Assembly: GCA_013697635.1 (NCBI GenBank)
Contig: JACCWM010000036.1
Location: 1-64,000 of the forward strand
Origin: Lujinxingiaceae bacterium
GTDB lineage: Bacteria > Myxococcota_A > Bradymonadia > Bradymonadales > Bradymonadaceae
Direction of reading: 5' to 3'
DNA length: 64,000 nucleotides
The notes under the pieces are model-generated. The model saw nothing but the letters and a program-made list of their open reading frames with translations. It ran no database searches and was not told where the DNA came from. A program made the position numbers and the translations under genes. Shown piece by piece: positions 9,099-17,810 of the stretch (the first letter of the stretch is position 1; each line of letters opens with the position of its first letter).

Positions 9099-10238
9099 AT
9101 GTCGCACATCAAGAACCTTGGCATCACGGGATACGACGGACTTCGTTTCGTGACTCTCGACCTTGTTCGCAGCCGTACGTTCTACCTCGACAAGCTCGAC
9201 TTCAAGCTTGCGGCTCGCTCGTCGGCAGCGCTCGAGGCCAAGACCGGCGATCGCAGCGAAGTCTACGAAGCCGGGGACGTGCGCGTCGAAGTAGTGCAGT
9301 CGCTTCGCCCGGATTCCTGGGCCGCCTACCATCGCAAGTTCCACTCGGCGGGCATCGGCACGGTCAATTTTCGTGTCGAGGACATCGAGCATGCCTTTCG
9401 CACCCTCGAGGCGCGCGGCGCCTCGATCATCGACGAAATCCTCACCAGTGAAGCAGACGGCTGCACCTACCGCTCCTTTGAGATCGCAAGCCCGCTGGGC
9501 AACACCACCTACGGGTTCGTCGAAAAAGTCGGCTATGCAGGTTATGCGCCAGGCTTTGAGACACTCTCCGAGGGCGGAAGCAACCGCTTCGACTTGACCT
9601 ACATCGACCACCTGACCTCAAACGTGCGTACGCTCAAGCCGCTTGTCGACTGGTTTCGCGACGTGCTTGGTATGGAGCAGTTCTGGGATATCCAATTCCA
9701 CACAAGCGATCTCGACCCCACGCGCACATCGGGATCGGGGCTCAAATCGATCGTGATGTGGGATCCGGAAAGCGGCATCAAATTCGCCAATAACGAGCCG
9801 CTTCGCCCATTCTTCAACGCCTCCCAGATCCAGAAGTACCTCGAGGACTTCGGTGGTGGCGGCGTTCAGCACGCCGCGCTCGGCGTAAGCGACATCATCA
9901 CCTGCGTGGAGAGCCTTCGCGAGCGCGGCGTGGAATTCTTGAACACTCCTCAAAATTATTACGACAACTCACCGGCGCGCCTCGCCGCTCAGGGTGTCGA
10001 CAGCATCGATGAGGACTACGCCGTGCTCGCGCGCACAGGAATTCTTATCGATGGCGCCGATGAGAAGTACCTGCTTCAAATCTTCATGAAGGAGGCTGCC
10101 TTGTTGTACGATCAGGCGGCCGCTGGCCCATTCTTCATCGAGATCATCCAACGCAAGGGCGATCAAGGCTTCGGTGGGGGTAATTTCCGCGCACTCTTCG
10201 AGGCGATCGAGCGCGATCAACAAACCAAGAACGCCTGA
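9099..10238 (+). CDS. hppD: 4-hydroxyphenylpyruvate dioxygenase
   Basis: The enzyme converts 4-hydroxyphenylpyruvate to homogentisate in tyrosine breakdown. The 379-residue protein has two vicinal-oxygen-chelate halves. The iron ligands are seen as His in YIDHLTSNV (about residue 169), His in VQHAALGVSD (about 255) and Glu in the family signature FFIEIIQRKG (about 346). I chose ATG 9099 because GGAGA lies 6 bases upstream and the length then fits the family; an earlier TTG at 9060 adds 13 residues. A strong terminator follows. No homogentisate dioxygenase gene is nearby, so the product may feed pigment or quinone formation or a pathway encoded elsewhere. Confidence 0.95.
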   Translation: MSHIKNLGITGYDGLRFVTLDLVRSRTFYLDKLDFKLAARSSAALEAKTGDRSEVYEAGDVRVEVVQSLRPDSWAAYHRKFHSAGIGTVNFRVEDIEHAFRTLEARGASIIDEILTSEADGCTYRSFEIASPLGNTTYGFVEKVGYAGYAPGFETLSEGGSNRFDLTYIDHLTSNVRTLKPLVDWFRDVLGMEQFWDIQFHTSDLDPTRTSGSGLKSIVMWDPESGIKFANNEPLRPFFNASQIQKYLEDFGGGGVQHAALGVSDIITCVESLRERGVEFLNTPQNYYDNSPARLAAQGVDSIDEDYAVLARTGILIDGADEKYLLQIFMKEAALLYDQAAAGPFFIEIIQRKGDQGFGGGNFRALFEAIERDQQTKNA

Positions 10239-10245
10239 GTCATCC

Positions 10246-10325
10246 GCCCTCACCATAATCTGCCCAAGCGTTGAGCGAAATTCAGGCTCAAGTCTTTGGG
10301 GTGATTGACTTGGTGAGGGCTTTTT
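10246..10325 (+). terminator. Rho-independent-type terminator after hppD
   Basis: The arms GCCCTCACC (10246-10254) and GGTGAGGGC (10312-10320) pair perfectly and are followed by TTTTT. The loop is long (57 bases) but can fold internally. It starts 8 bases after the HPPD stop codon. Confidence 0.75.
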
Positions 10326-10349
10326 ATGGCCTGTTATGGCGCCGGTGAA

Positions 10350-10402
10350 ATTGAAATCAATTTTCAATATCCCCTTGACTACTCCCTGCGATCGACTATC
10401 AA
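10350..10402 (+). promoter_or_regulatory. Candidate promoter and operator for the phosphonate-type importer
   Basis: A sigma-70-like pair TTGACT (10375-10380) and TATCAA (10397-10402) has a 16-base spacer and lies 28 bases before the phnD start codon. Just upstream is an inverted repeat, ATTGAAA / TTTCAAT (10350-10356 and 10362-10368), which could be a regulator site. Only sequence similarity supports this. Confidence 0.35.
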
Positions 10403-10429
10403 TGAGTCGGCTTTCGTATGGAGGAAATC

Positions 10430-11386
10430 ATGCACCAAGGTGCGACGTTTCGCGGCAAAGAAAGAGAATTTGGGCGGGCCATCCTGCTGGCCTTGTTGTT
10501 GACCATGCTGGCCTGCACGGGTGCAGCTTGCGATCGCGGCGCTTCGACTTCCAACCCGGCAACGGGCGAGACGCCGGCAGCCGAGGTCAAGCTGATCTTC
10601 GCGTTCCAGCCCCAGGAAAACCCCGAAGGCCTCGAGCTCGACGCCAAGCGCTTCGCTGCCTTCATCGCTGAGAAAACCGGCTACAAGACCGAGATTTTTT
10701 TGCCGACGAGCTATGCGGCCGTGGTCGAAGCACTTCGATCCGGCAATGCCGACGTCGCCTATTTCAGCGGCTGGCCCTATCTCGTCGCCCACGAAAAGGC
10801 CAATGCCGAGCTGCTTGTCGTTGAGGAGCGCCAAGGCCAACCCTTTTACTACTCCCAGTGGTTTGCATTGGCGGACAGCTCCATCCACACCCTGGCCGAT
10901 CTCAAGGGCCGAAACGTCGCCTTTACATCTCCCACCTCGACCTCGGGCTATCTCTTTCCGCTGGCCAAGGTCATCGACGAGGGGCATCTGCCCGTGGGCG
11001 GCGATTCACGCCAGTTCTTCGCCGAGGTGCTCTATGCTGGCGGCTATCAGCAGGCGTTGCTTGCCCTGGTCAATGGCAAGGTCGAAGCAGCCGCCGCCTC
11101 GGATTACGCGTTCAAGCAGTATTTGACCGAAGAACAGCAGGCCTTAATCCGCGTGGTCAGCACCCAGGGCCCGGTGCCCACGCATGGCCTGGCGATCCGC
11201 GGCGACTTGCCCGCCGAGATCAAGTCCAAGGTGCGCGCGGCATTGCTCGAGCTCAACGAGCCCGAGCACAAAGCGCTCCTGAAAAGCGTCTACGGCGCCG
11301 AAAAGCTCGTTGAGCGCACCCACGACGAACATGTCGGCGCGCTGGACAAGGCCCGAAAGTCTGTGGGCGTCGATTACCCACTCTAA
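10430..11386 (+). CDS. phnD: Phosphate/phosphonate ABC transporter substrate-binding lipoprotein (PhnD family)
   Basis: The 318-residue protein starts at ATG 10430 with GGAGG 5 bases upstream, preferred over ATG 10418 which overlaps that site. The N-terminus is a signal with hydrophobic LALLLTMLACTGAAC, so lipid attachment at one of two nearby Cys residues is likely. The mature part matches PhnD-type binding proteins: FAFQPQENPEGLELDAKRFAAFIAEKTGY, then SGNADVAYFSGWPY, LKGRNVAFTSPTSTSGYLFP and YAGGYQQALLALVNGKVEAAAASDYAF. It should capture phosphonate, phosphite or phosphate for the fused ATPase-permease 12 bases downstream. No C-P lyase genes are present, so the ligand is open. Confidence 0.9.
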   Translation: MHQGATFRGKEREFGRAILLALLLTMLACTGAACDRGASTSNPATGETPAAEVKLIFAFQPQENPEGLELDAKRFAAFIAEKTGYKTEIFLPTSYAAVVEALRSGNADVAYFSGWPYLVAHEKANAELLVVEERQGQPFYYSQWFALADSSIHTLADLKGRNVAFTSPTSTSGYLFPLAKVIDEGHLPVGGDSRQFFAEVLYAGGYQQALLALVNGKVEAAAASDYAFKQYLTEEQQALIRVVSTQGPVPTHGLAIRGDLPAEIKSKVRAALLELNEPEHKALLKSVYGAEKLVERTHDEHVGALDKARKSVGVDYPL

Positions 11387-11397
11387 ACTCCTCGAAC

Positions 11398-13020
11398 TTG
11401 CCAAAAGTTGTCGTGACGAGCGCAATCTCCGTAAAAAATCTTCGGGTCGAGTATCTCAGCAGAGATGGACTCGTGCGCGCGCTCGACGATGTCAGCTTCG
11501 AGGTGCCCGAGGGTCAAACGGTTGCGATCATCGGGCGAAGTGGCGGCGGCAAAAGCAGCCTTCTGCGTGCGCTCGGCGGCTTGCTCAAACCGGTGCAAGG
11601 CGTCGTCAGCGTGGCCGGCCATCGCCTCGACCACGGCCGGGGCCCGAGCCGCGCCTTTTGCCGCGATGTCGGCGTGGTCTTTCAAGACTATGGGCTCGTG
11701 CCCCAACTCGACGCTATGCACAATGTGCTCTGTGGGCGGCTGTTCGACTACAACCCTCAGGCTGGTCTGGTTCAGTTTCGGCGCGAGGATTGCGATCGCG
11801 CCCGCGCGTTGCTGGTCGACCTGGGGCTGCAAGGGCGCCTCACGACCCGCTGTTCACGCTTGAGCGGCGGCGAGCAACAGCGCGTCGGAATCGCCCGCCT
11901 GCTGCTCCAGGATCCGAACATCTTGTTGCTCGACGAGCCGATCTCGAGCCTCGACGTCCACTGGGCCGAGCACACCATTCAACGTCTCAAGCAGGCCCGT
12001 GCCGGTCGCGCCACGGTGCTGGTCGTCTTGCACGATCTGGCCATGGTGCGCCGCTATGCCGATCGCGTGCTGCTCGTCCATGGGGGCAAGATCGTCTTCG
12101 ACGGCGATCCCGGCGAGGGCTGTCGCCAACTCGAAATGCTCGGCATCGAGCCCCACCAGGCGGCCCACACCGATTTTGACCACGCCCGCGCAGCGACCAC
12201 ACCGACAGCGCCCGCGGCCAAGCTCGCCGCAGCACGCGAGCGCGAACCCGGCGCCGGCTTACTGGGCCGCGCCAGCTATTACGTGTTGCTCATTGGCGCG
12301 GTCATCGCCGCCTACGTCTGGGCAGCGCTTGGCGTCAACTTCAGCGCAACCAAGGTTTTTGGCAATCTGGGTAACGCCGTCGATTTCTTGCGACGTATGT
12401 TGCCACCGGACTTCTCGGTTACAACAACTGTCGCTCAGTCGTTGCTCGAGACCATCCAGATGGCGCTGATTGGCACCACGCTTGCGGCCCTGGGCTCATT
12501 GCCGATCGCCATGTGCGCCGCGCGCAACATCGCCCCCTGGCCCTTTCAGTTCGCCGCGCGCCTCGTGCTCAACTTGCTGCGCACCATTCCCAGCATCATC
12601 TGGGGTCTGTTTTTCGTGGTGATCGTCGGTTTGGGACCGTTTCCAGGCATCCTGGCCCTGACCTTCTATGCATCCGGCTATCTGGGTAAGTTCTACTACG
12701 AGGGCATCGAGGCGATCGACCCCAAGCCATTGCTCGCCTTGAAGACGGTGGGAGCCAGCCCCATACAGCGTTTTCGCTACGGGGTCTTTCCTCAGGTGCT
12801 TCCGCTGCTGCTCGGCTACACGCTCTACATGTTCGAGTACAACGTTCGCGCAGCGAGCATTCTGGGCGTCGTCGGTGCCGGCGGCGTCGGCTTCTACATC
12901 TACACCTACATCAACAACTTCCAGTACGACAAAGCCGCGACGGCATTGCTGCTCCTGCTCGTGCTGGTGACGATCATCGACGCGGCGAGCTCTCGTTTGC
13001 GCGCCCGATTGATGGACTGA
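11398..13020 (+). CDS. Fused PhnC ATPase-PhnE permease, phosphonate-type importer
   Basis: One 540-residue chain holds both the ATP-binding and membrane parts of an import ABC transporter. The N-terminal ATPase has Walker A GRSGGGKSS (residues 46-54), signature LSGGEQQRVGIAR (near 155) and Walker B NILLLDEPISSLD (near 175). After a linker of about 35 residues the PhnE-like permease runs from about 290 to 540, with several hydrophobic segments and the coupling-loop stretch LLALKTVGASPIQRFRYGVFPQVLP. The start is TTG 11398 or GTG 11413; neither has a clear ribosome site. It follows phnD by 11 bases. In most importers these are separate subunits, so two copies of this chain could form the whole transporter. 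Confidence 0.92.
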   Translation: MPKVVVTSAISVKNLRVEYLSRDGLVRALDDVSFEVPEGQTVAIIGRSGGGKSSLLRALGGLLKPVQGVVSVAGHRLDHGRGPSRAFCRDVGVVFQDYGLVPQLDAMHNVLCGRLFDYNPQAGLVQFRREDCDRARALLVDLGLQGRLTTRCSRLSGGEQQRVGIARLLLQDPNILLLDEPISSLDVHWAEHTIQRLKQARAGRATVLVVLHDLAMVRRYADRVLLVHGGKIVFDGDPGEGCRQLEMLGIEPHQAAHTDFDHARAATTPTAPAAKLAAAREREPGAGLLGRASYYVLLIGAVIAAYVWAALGVNFSATKVFGNLGNAVDFLRRMLPPDFSVTTTVAQSLLETIQMALIGTTLAALGSLPIAMCAARNIAPWPFQFAARLVLNLLRTIPSIIWGLFFVVIVGLGPFPGILALTFYASGYLGKFYYEGIEAIDPKPLLALKTVGASPIQRFRYGVFPQVLPLLLGYTLYMFEYNVRAASILGVVGAGGVGFYIYTYINNFQYDKAATALLLLLVLVTIIDAASSRLRARLMD

Positions 13021-13215
13021 TCGCCACAAACCTGCCTGTCTTTCCTCCAAGACGTGCTGGAATAATCGCATCCGCTGCCTACCTTGTCCCTTATGCTTGT
13101 AAAAAGGGGGATGGATTGACGCCGACCCTAGTGCTCACGTCATTCAAGCAGCCAATTGCGACCTCCCACACGCTCGTTTTCATCCGGTGCGATGAACTCG
13201 GACGACGGAAGACAG

Positions 13216-14970
13216 ATGAAATCAATCCTTTTCGTACTCGACGATCCCGAGCTTCAAAACCTCTACGGCCGCCTGCTCGAGCAGCACGGCCATCGGGTTG
13301 TGCATGTTCATCGCGGCGCTCAGGCCTTGCCCGTTTTGGCGGATCAGACGATCGACCTGCTCGTCATCGACGACGGACTGGTCGACGAGGAAGTGCGAGC
13401 CTTTGTCACCGCGATCCGCCACAGCGACCGCGACGTGCCAATCGTCTTGCTGGCAGCGCCCGTTGACGACAGCGTCGTTGGGCATGCCTCCCGAAATTTC
13501 GACGATTTGCCCGTCGATCTGATCGCGCGCAAGCCACTCTCCCCGGTCGAGCTCGCCCATCATCTCGACAAATTTCTCGGCGTTTGGACGAGCGAAGCCG
13601 AGCACCAACCCGGACCCGGTGGCTTGCCAGAGATCAGGCTCGGCCGTGACATTGTGCGCGTGAGCTCGCCACAGCTCAACGCGGCGGAGTCGCCCGGCTC
13701 CTACGCGGCGACCATCCTCGTCATCGACGCCGACGAGCGCTTTCTCAACACGATGGTCCAAAGTGGTGAGCAGCTGCTCGTGCGCGTTCTGACGGCCACT
13801 GGTCTCGATCGAGCAAAGCAGATTCTGGAGTCGGTCGAACTCGATGGGATCTTTGTAACCGTAGCCGACGAGGCAATCTCCTCGGTCTCGCAGACCGTTC
13901 AAGCGCTTGTGGCAGCCTGCGCAAGCGTTCCGCCGCTGGCCCTGGTCTACGAGAAGGAGGGATTACTCGATCGCGTCCAGGGGCTCTATGCCGGCGCCGC
14001 CCTGATCTTGCAAAAACCCTTGGACCGCGCAGCCTTCTCGCAGGCCGTACATCACTTGAGCGCCCTTCGCCGGCGCGAGCAGACAAGCGTGTTGCTCATC
14101 GATCACGACCTCGATTTTGCGCGCACTTTGGAGGCTGCGGTGCGCGCCGAAGCCATGGCCGTGCATCATCTCGAGCATCCCGCCCATGTGCTCGATGAGC
14201 TCGAACGCACCAATCCCGATGCGTTGATGATCAACGTCGTCGCCCAGACGATGAGCGGCATTGAGATCTGTCGCATTTTGCGCACGATCCCAAGATGGCA
14301 AGATCTGCCGATCCTCTTCGTCACCAACAAACTCTGCGCCCGAGAGCGACTCGCCGGCTTCGAAGCCGGCGGTGACGACTATCTCGTCAAGCCGATCTCG
14401 GCCGAGGAACTGCGCGCCCGGTTGCTGGTCCGCATCCAGCGCACGCGACTGCTGCGCGACCGTGCCGATCGCGACATGCTCACGGGCCTGCTCACCCGAC
14501 GCGCTTTCGTCGAACAGTTCGCCGGCCGATTGGCCGAGGTCTCACGTCACGGACGTCCGCTGGCCTTTTGCCTGCTCGATCTCGACCACTTCAAATACGT
14601 CAACGATGTCCACGGCCATCTCGCAGGCGATCGGGTTCTCGTTGCCCTGGGCCAACTGCTCTCGAGTCGGTTTCGCATCGAAGACATTCGTGCGCGATGG
14701 GGCGGCGAAGAATTTGCCGTCGTGCTTGTCAACGAGGATGCCAATACGGCGCGGCGCGCTCTGCAACGCGTCGCCAATGAATTCTCCAGCCTGCGCTTTG
14801 AAAGGGAAGGCGGCGACAGCTTCAATGTCACCTTCAGCGCCGGAATCGCGCAATTTCCGCGCGACGGCCAAGAGCCCGAAGAGCTGCTTCAGGCGGCCGA
14901 CCAGCGCCTCTTGCACGCCAAACAGACCGGGCGAAACCTCATTCTCCCGGCCGTGGGTGTTGATCGCTAG
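13216..14970 (+). CDS. Triple-REC diguanylate cyclase
   Basis: The 584-residue protein has three receiver-fold domains (about 1-125, 160-285 and 290-410) and a GGDEF domain (about 415-584). The cyclase active site is GGEEF (about residue 496) and is intact; the upstream RIED five residues before it fits the RxxD inhibitory site, so product feedback by c-di-GMP is likely. REC1 keeps an Asp-rich LLVIDDG site, but REC2 has TVADE and REC3 has MINVVAQ (Asn) where the phosphorylated Asp is normally found. REC3 keeps the DDYLVKPIS Lys. ATG 13216 begins exactly at the first REC strand (MKSILFVLDD). The 3' end overlaps the convergent SDR gene by 32 bases. Confidence 0.93.
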   Translation: MKSILFVLDDPELQNLYGRLLEQHGHRVVHVHRGAQALPVLADQTIDLLVIDDGLVDEEVRAFVTAIRHSDRDVPIVLLAAPVDDSVVGHASRNFDDLPVDLIARKPLSPVELAHHLDKFLGVWTSEAEHQPGPGGLPEIRLGRDIVRVSSPQLNAAESPGSYAATILVIDADERFLNTMVQSGEQLLVRVLTATGLDRAKQILESVELDGIFVTVADEAISSVSQTVQALVAACASVPPLALVYEKEGLLDRVQGLYAGAALILQKPLDRAAFSQAVHHLSALRRREQTSVLLIDHDLDFARTLEAAVRAEAMAVHHLEHPAHVLDELERTNPDALMINVVAQTMSGIEICRILRTIPRWQDLPILFVTNKLCARERLAGFEAGGDDYLVKPISAEELRARLLVRIQRTRLLRDRADRDMLTGLLTRRAFVEQFAGRLAEVSRHGRPLAFCLLDLDHFKYVNDVHGHLAGDRVLVALGQLLSSRFRIEDIRARWGGEEFAVVLVNEDANTARRALQRVANEFSSLRFEREGGDSFNVTFSAGIAQFPRDGQEPEELLQAADQRLLHAKQTGRNLILPAVGVDR

Positions 14971-15877
14971 GATCGAGCATGGGCGCGCGAGCACGCCAAC
15001 CGAGCTCACGCTCGGCGCGTGTGGTGTCGTACCACTGACCACAGCGCACCAGATAGGATTCCCTGGGTTCATCGCCTCGGGCGCGTGCCGGCCAACGGCG
15101 CAGCAAGCGTCGCCGCTTGGGCTGCGCCTCACTCAGCGCCTGCCAATCTCCAATCAGATCGCCCAGGCGTGCGTTGGCGCCACCGAGCACATAGCGCCGG
15201 GCGATCTGTCCGGCCCCGAGCGCGTCGACGTGCGCGGCCGCGACGTCGCGCACGTCGACGAAATTGATCGGCGCCTCGGACGCGACCCCAAGCTGCAGAT
15301 AAGCCCTGAGGTCAACGCCAGGCCCTATACACAGCGTGGGGTTGAGAATGACCAGCTGCGCGCCGTCGGCCGCATAGCGATAGCACTCTTGTTCCACCTG
15401 ATATTTGGCTTCGACAAATGGGTCGGTGCTCGTTCCAGGCAGGTAGATGTCCTCTTCGCTGGCCAGAGAGGCGCCCGACGTGCGCGCGATCGTCGCCGCA
15501 CTGCTCGTGACGACGAGCCGATCGACGACGACCTCGCGCGAGGCCTCGATGACCGCGCGAATTGCTTTGACGCTTTGGGATAAGACCGCGCGCGGTGCAA
15601 GCGCCGTGGAGGGTGCCGCAGCATAGAAGACATAGCTACAGCCACTCATGGCGTCGACCAGCGAGTGATAGTCCAGCGCGTCGCCGACGACGAGCTCGAC
15701 GCCCAGGCCGTGCAGCCGGCTCACATCGCTGTCCCATCGGCGCAGGCCGCGAACGGCCATGCCGCGGGCGAGCAACTCGGCCACGATGTGGCTGCCGACC
15801 AATCCGGTTGCACCGATCACCAGACTGCGTCGAGAGTTTGCGTCAGGCTGGCTGGGAGCGCTTCGTATCGTGGGCAA
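14939..15877 (-). CDS. NAD(P)-binding extended-SDR family protein, second copy
   Basis: I place the start at TTG 15877 because AAGGAGG lies 6 bases upstream; this gives 312 residues and puts the Rossmann motif IGATGLVG at residues 18-25. It then overlaps the upstream REC-PATAN gene by 35 bases, so the two are probably translated together. At the YxxxK position the protein reads DPFVEAKYQVEQECYRY, with Phe instead of the catalytic Tyr. This is the same unusual signature as the SDR at 7205-8197, and the two are clearly paralogues. Its C-terminal end is Arg-rich. Substrate is unknown. Confidence 0.78.
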   Translation of the reverse strand: MPTIRSAPSQPDANSRRSLVIGATGLVGSHIVAELLARGMAVRGLRRWDSDVSRLHGLGVELVVGDALDYHSLVDAMSGCSYVFYAAAPSTALAPRAVLSQSVKAIRAVIEASREVVVDRLVVTSSAATIARTSGASLASEEDIYLPGTSTDPFVEAKYQVEQECYRYAADGAQLVILNPTLCIGPGVDLRAYLQLGVASEAPINFVDVRDVAAAHVDALGAGQIARRYVLGGANARLGDLIGDWQALSEAQPKRRRLLRRWPARARGDEPRESYLVRCGQWYDTTRAERELGWRARAPMLDPSDQHPRPGE

Positions 15878-16904
15878 CGAGCACCTCCTTCTTGAACAAC
15901 TCGTGCAGCTCGGTGACGGATTCGAGGTCGGTGCGCGGACAAGCGTCAATCAGCGCATTGATGCTCATCGCTTTGGCGCCTTCGAGCAGCGGCAAAACCA
16001 CGATCGGCGCGCTGGCCGCCTTGAGCTTGGTCGAGGCCGACAGGCCGACCAGACCATCGGGTAACAAACCGCGCGTCAGGGGAAACTCGTCGGACTCTTG
16101 CATCGCCGAGAGCACCAGGTTGGTCGGGCTGGTCAACTCCGATTGAGGTACATCGTCGGTGTGCTCGCGCGGCACGAAGGTGAACAGCCCGGTGGCATTG
16201 CGAATGCCACGAAAGACGGCCTTTCGCCCGGCGATGCCACCGGGCCCCTGGGCGCTGACGAACTCGCCCGCGGAGAAGACGAAGCGGTAGTCGCCATCGG
16301 CGTCGCTCACCCCAAGCTCCCCGGTGCGCTGGTTTTGATGCAGATTGATGATCAGATCGGGCAGCTCCAAAAACTCGAGTTTGCCCGTAAAACCCACGTC
16401 CTCTCCGACGTGGAGCATGTTACGCATGCGGTGGCGCACGGCCTTGCGGATGCGCGCATGAAATTCCTCGATCGCGAAGGGCTTGCTGATGAAGTCCTCC
16501 ATGCCGGCATCGAGACTGCGCGCGACGCGCTCGGCATTGCACTGATCGCTGAGCAAAATAAAGGGAATGCCCGCCCAACGCGCCGTGCGCTTGAGATCGC
16601 CAAAGAGCTGCTCGCCATTGAAGACACCGTCGACCTCGTCACAGACGATCACCATCGGGTCGACCAGCTCGAGGCCGTCCTCGATCGCGTCATCGGCATG
16701 CACGGAGGTGACCATAAAGCCCGCCTCGGTGAGCACGTCGCCCAGCAGATGCAGCATGTTGGCCTCGCAGCCCACGACGAGCAAGCTGATCACATCATTG
16801 TTTGGTGTGCGTGTATTCAAAATTGTCCCATCAAAGCTAGGGTTGGTTCCGGGCGTGAAGCGTGTGACAAATCCATCGGGTCGTTTGACTGTATTTTGAT
16901 ACAA
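15843..16904 (-). CDS. Response regulator with receiver and PATAN (DUF4388) domains
   Basis: The protein is up to 353 residues. Residues about 38-160 form a receiver domain (LLVVGCEANMLHLLGDVLTEAGF, phosphoacceptor region VIVCDEVDG, conserved Lys in DFISKPFAIEEF). Residues about 175-265 match the PATAN/DUF4388 domain (GFTGKLEFLELPDLIINLHQ, then GELGVSDADGDYRFVFSAGEFVSAQ). Such proteins in delta-proteobacteria act in phospho-signalling, often linked to motility or development. Ends with a Glu/Lys-rich tail. The start is uncertain: TTG at 16904 is the longest, with GTG near 16790 also possible. It is coupled to the downstream SDR gene by overlap. Confidence 0.85.
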   Translation of the reverse strand: MYQNTVKRPDGFVTRFTPGTNPSFDGTILNTRTPNNDVISLLVVGCEANMLHLLGDVLTEAGFMVTSVHADDAIEDGLELVDPMVIVCDEVDGVFNGEQLFGDLKRTARWAGIPFILLSDQCNAERVARSLDAGMEDFISKPFAIEEFHARIRKAVRHRMRNMLHVGEDVGFTGKLEFLELPDLIINLHQNQRTGELGVSDADGDYRFVFSAGEFVSAQGPGGIAGRKAVFRGIRNATGLFTFVPREHTDDVPQSELTSPTNLVLSAMQESDEFPLTRGLLPDGLVGLSASTKLKAASAPIVVLPLLEGAKAMSINALIDACPRTDLESVTELHELFKKEVLVAHDTKRSQPA

Positions 16905-17288
16905 GGAAGTGTAAGCACCGCCCCAGCGCTTCGCAAAGGTCTTTTTGAGCTTCGCGGTGGGCGATTATGCCCCTCAACGTGCCGCTCTTCAACCATCAAG
17001 CGCATTCAACGAATTTCATCAAACCGTGGTCATAAAAGGCCCGCACCCGACTGAATCTTAATTCATTACTTGATTTAGACCCGGAAATGCGAGAGCATTC
17101 CCAAGCGTTGTATGAATGTGATTTGGGCCGTCAAATGCAACATTTCTGGTGACTCTCCATCCCTCGTTAGATGGCATTCCCACTGTGGTCCATCGGGTTG
17201 TCAATCACACTTCAATTTTAAGAGATCACAAACGGCGGGCGCGCGGCCAGCGCGCCGTCACTTTCGGCTCGGCAGTCAGGAGGTTCAA
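16905..17288. other. Divergent intergenic region (384 bases)
   Basis: This stretch separates the leftward REC-PATAN gene from the rightward small gene at 17289 and should hold both promoters. It is richer in A+T than its surroundings. I find no convincing -35/-10 pair, tRNA or small ORF; TTGTCA at 17198 lacks a good -10 partner. Confidence 0.6.
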
Positions 17289-17720
17289 TTGGATACACTC
17301 GAAATTCTCACCAAGGCAGAAGAACTCGGCGGACAAGATCGGCGCAAGGCCATGATGAAGGCCATCATCAAGGCGCGACAGCTTGGCTGTGACGCCACCC
17401 CCGGCGGCGGTAAGGTCGGCGGCTTCAACATCCGCTACGGTTCGCTCAAGTACGCCGTGATGGACCTCAACACCCGGGGCGAAGTGTTCTTGCATCTCAA
17501 GGCACATCCCAACAAAGACCTCTCCGAGGACATGCGCGATCGTGGCAACGAGTTCGTCAATCAGATCGAGGGTATCACGATCAAGAACTCACCGATCAAC
17601 CACTATGGCCAGATCGAGGGCTCAATCGAGGAGTTGCCCGATGACGCCATCGATCGCTTTCTCGAGTACGCCGTCGAAGTGATTCGTGAGAACTACTACC
17701 GCCCGCATCTCGAGGGCTGA
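17289..17720 (+). CDS. Conserved-looking hypothetical protein, 143 residues
   Basis: I place the start at TTG 17289, where AGGAGG lies 5 bases upstream; the longer frame from 17112 would add 59 residues of unlikely composition. The protein is soluble and acidic with no signal or membrane segment. It begins with a helical TLEILTKAEELGGQDRRKAMMKAIIKARQLG, followed by a Gly-rich turn (TPGGGKVGGFNIRYG), a strand region (YAVMDLNTRGEVFLHLKAHPNK) and a helical C-terminus (DDAIDRFLEYAVEVIRENYY). I do not recognise the family. It is a single gene ended by a strong two-way terminator. Confidence 0.75.
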   Translation: MDTLEILTKAEELGGQDRRKAMMKAIIKARQLGCDATPGGGKVGGFNIRYGSLKYAVMDLNTRGEVFLHLKAHPNKDLSEDMRDRGNEFVNQIEGITIKNSPINHYGQIEGSIEELPDDAIDRFLEYAVEVIRENYYRPHLEG

Positions 17721-17748
17721 TCGAGCGGCACCAGGCGCCAAGAAGAAA

Positions 17749-17783
17749 AAAAGAGCACGAGGCCCAGGCCCTCGTGCTCTTTT
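17749..17783. terminator. Bidirectional intrinsic terminator
   Basis: Perfect 14-base arms AAAAGAGCACGAGG and CCTCGTGCTCTTTT flank a 7-base loop. The A-run and T-run make it work in both directions. It sits exactly between the convergent genes ending at 17720 and 17811. Confidence 0.92.
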
Positions 17784-17810
17784 CGTTTCTTGCTTGGATC
17801 GCACGTCTGC

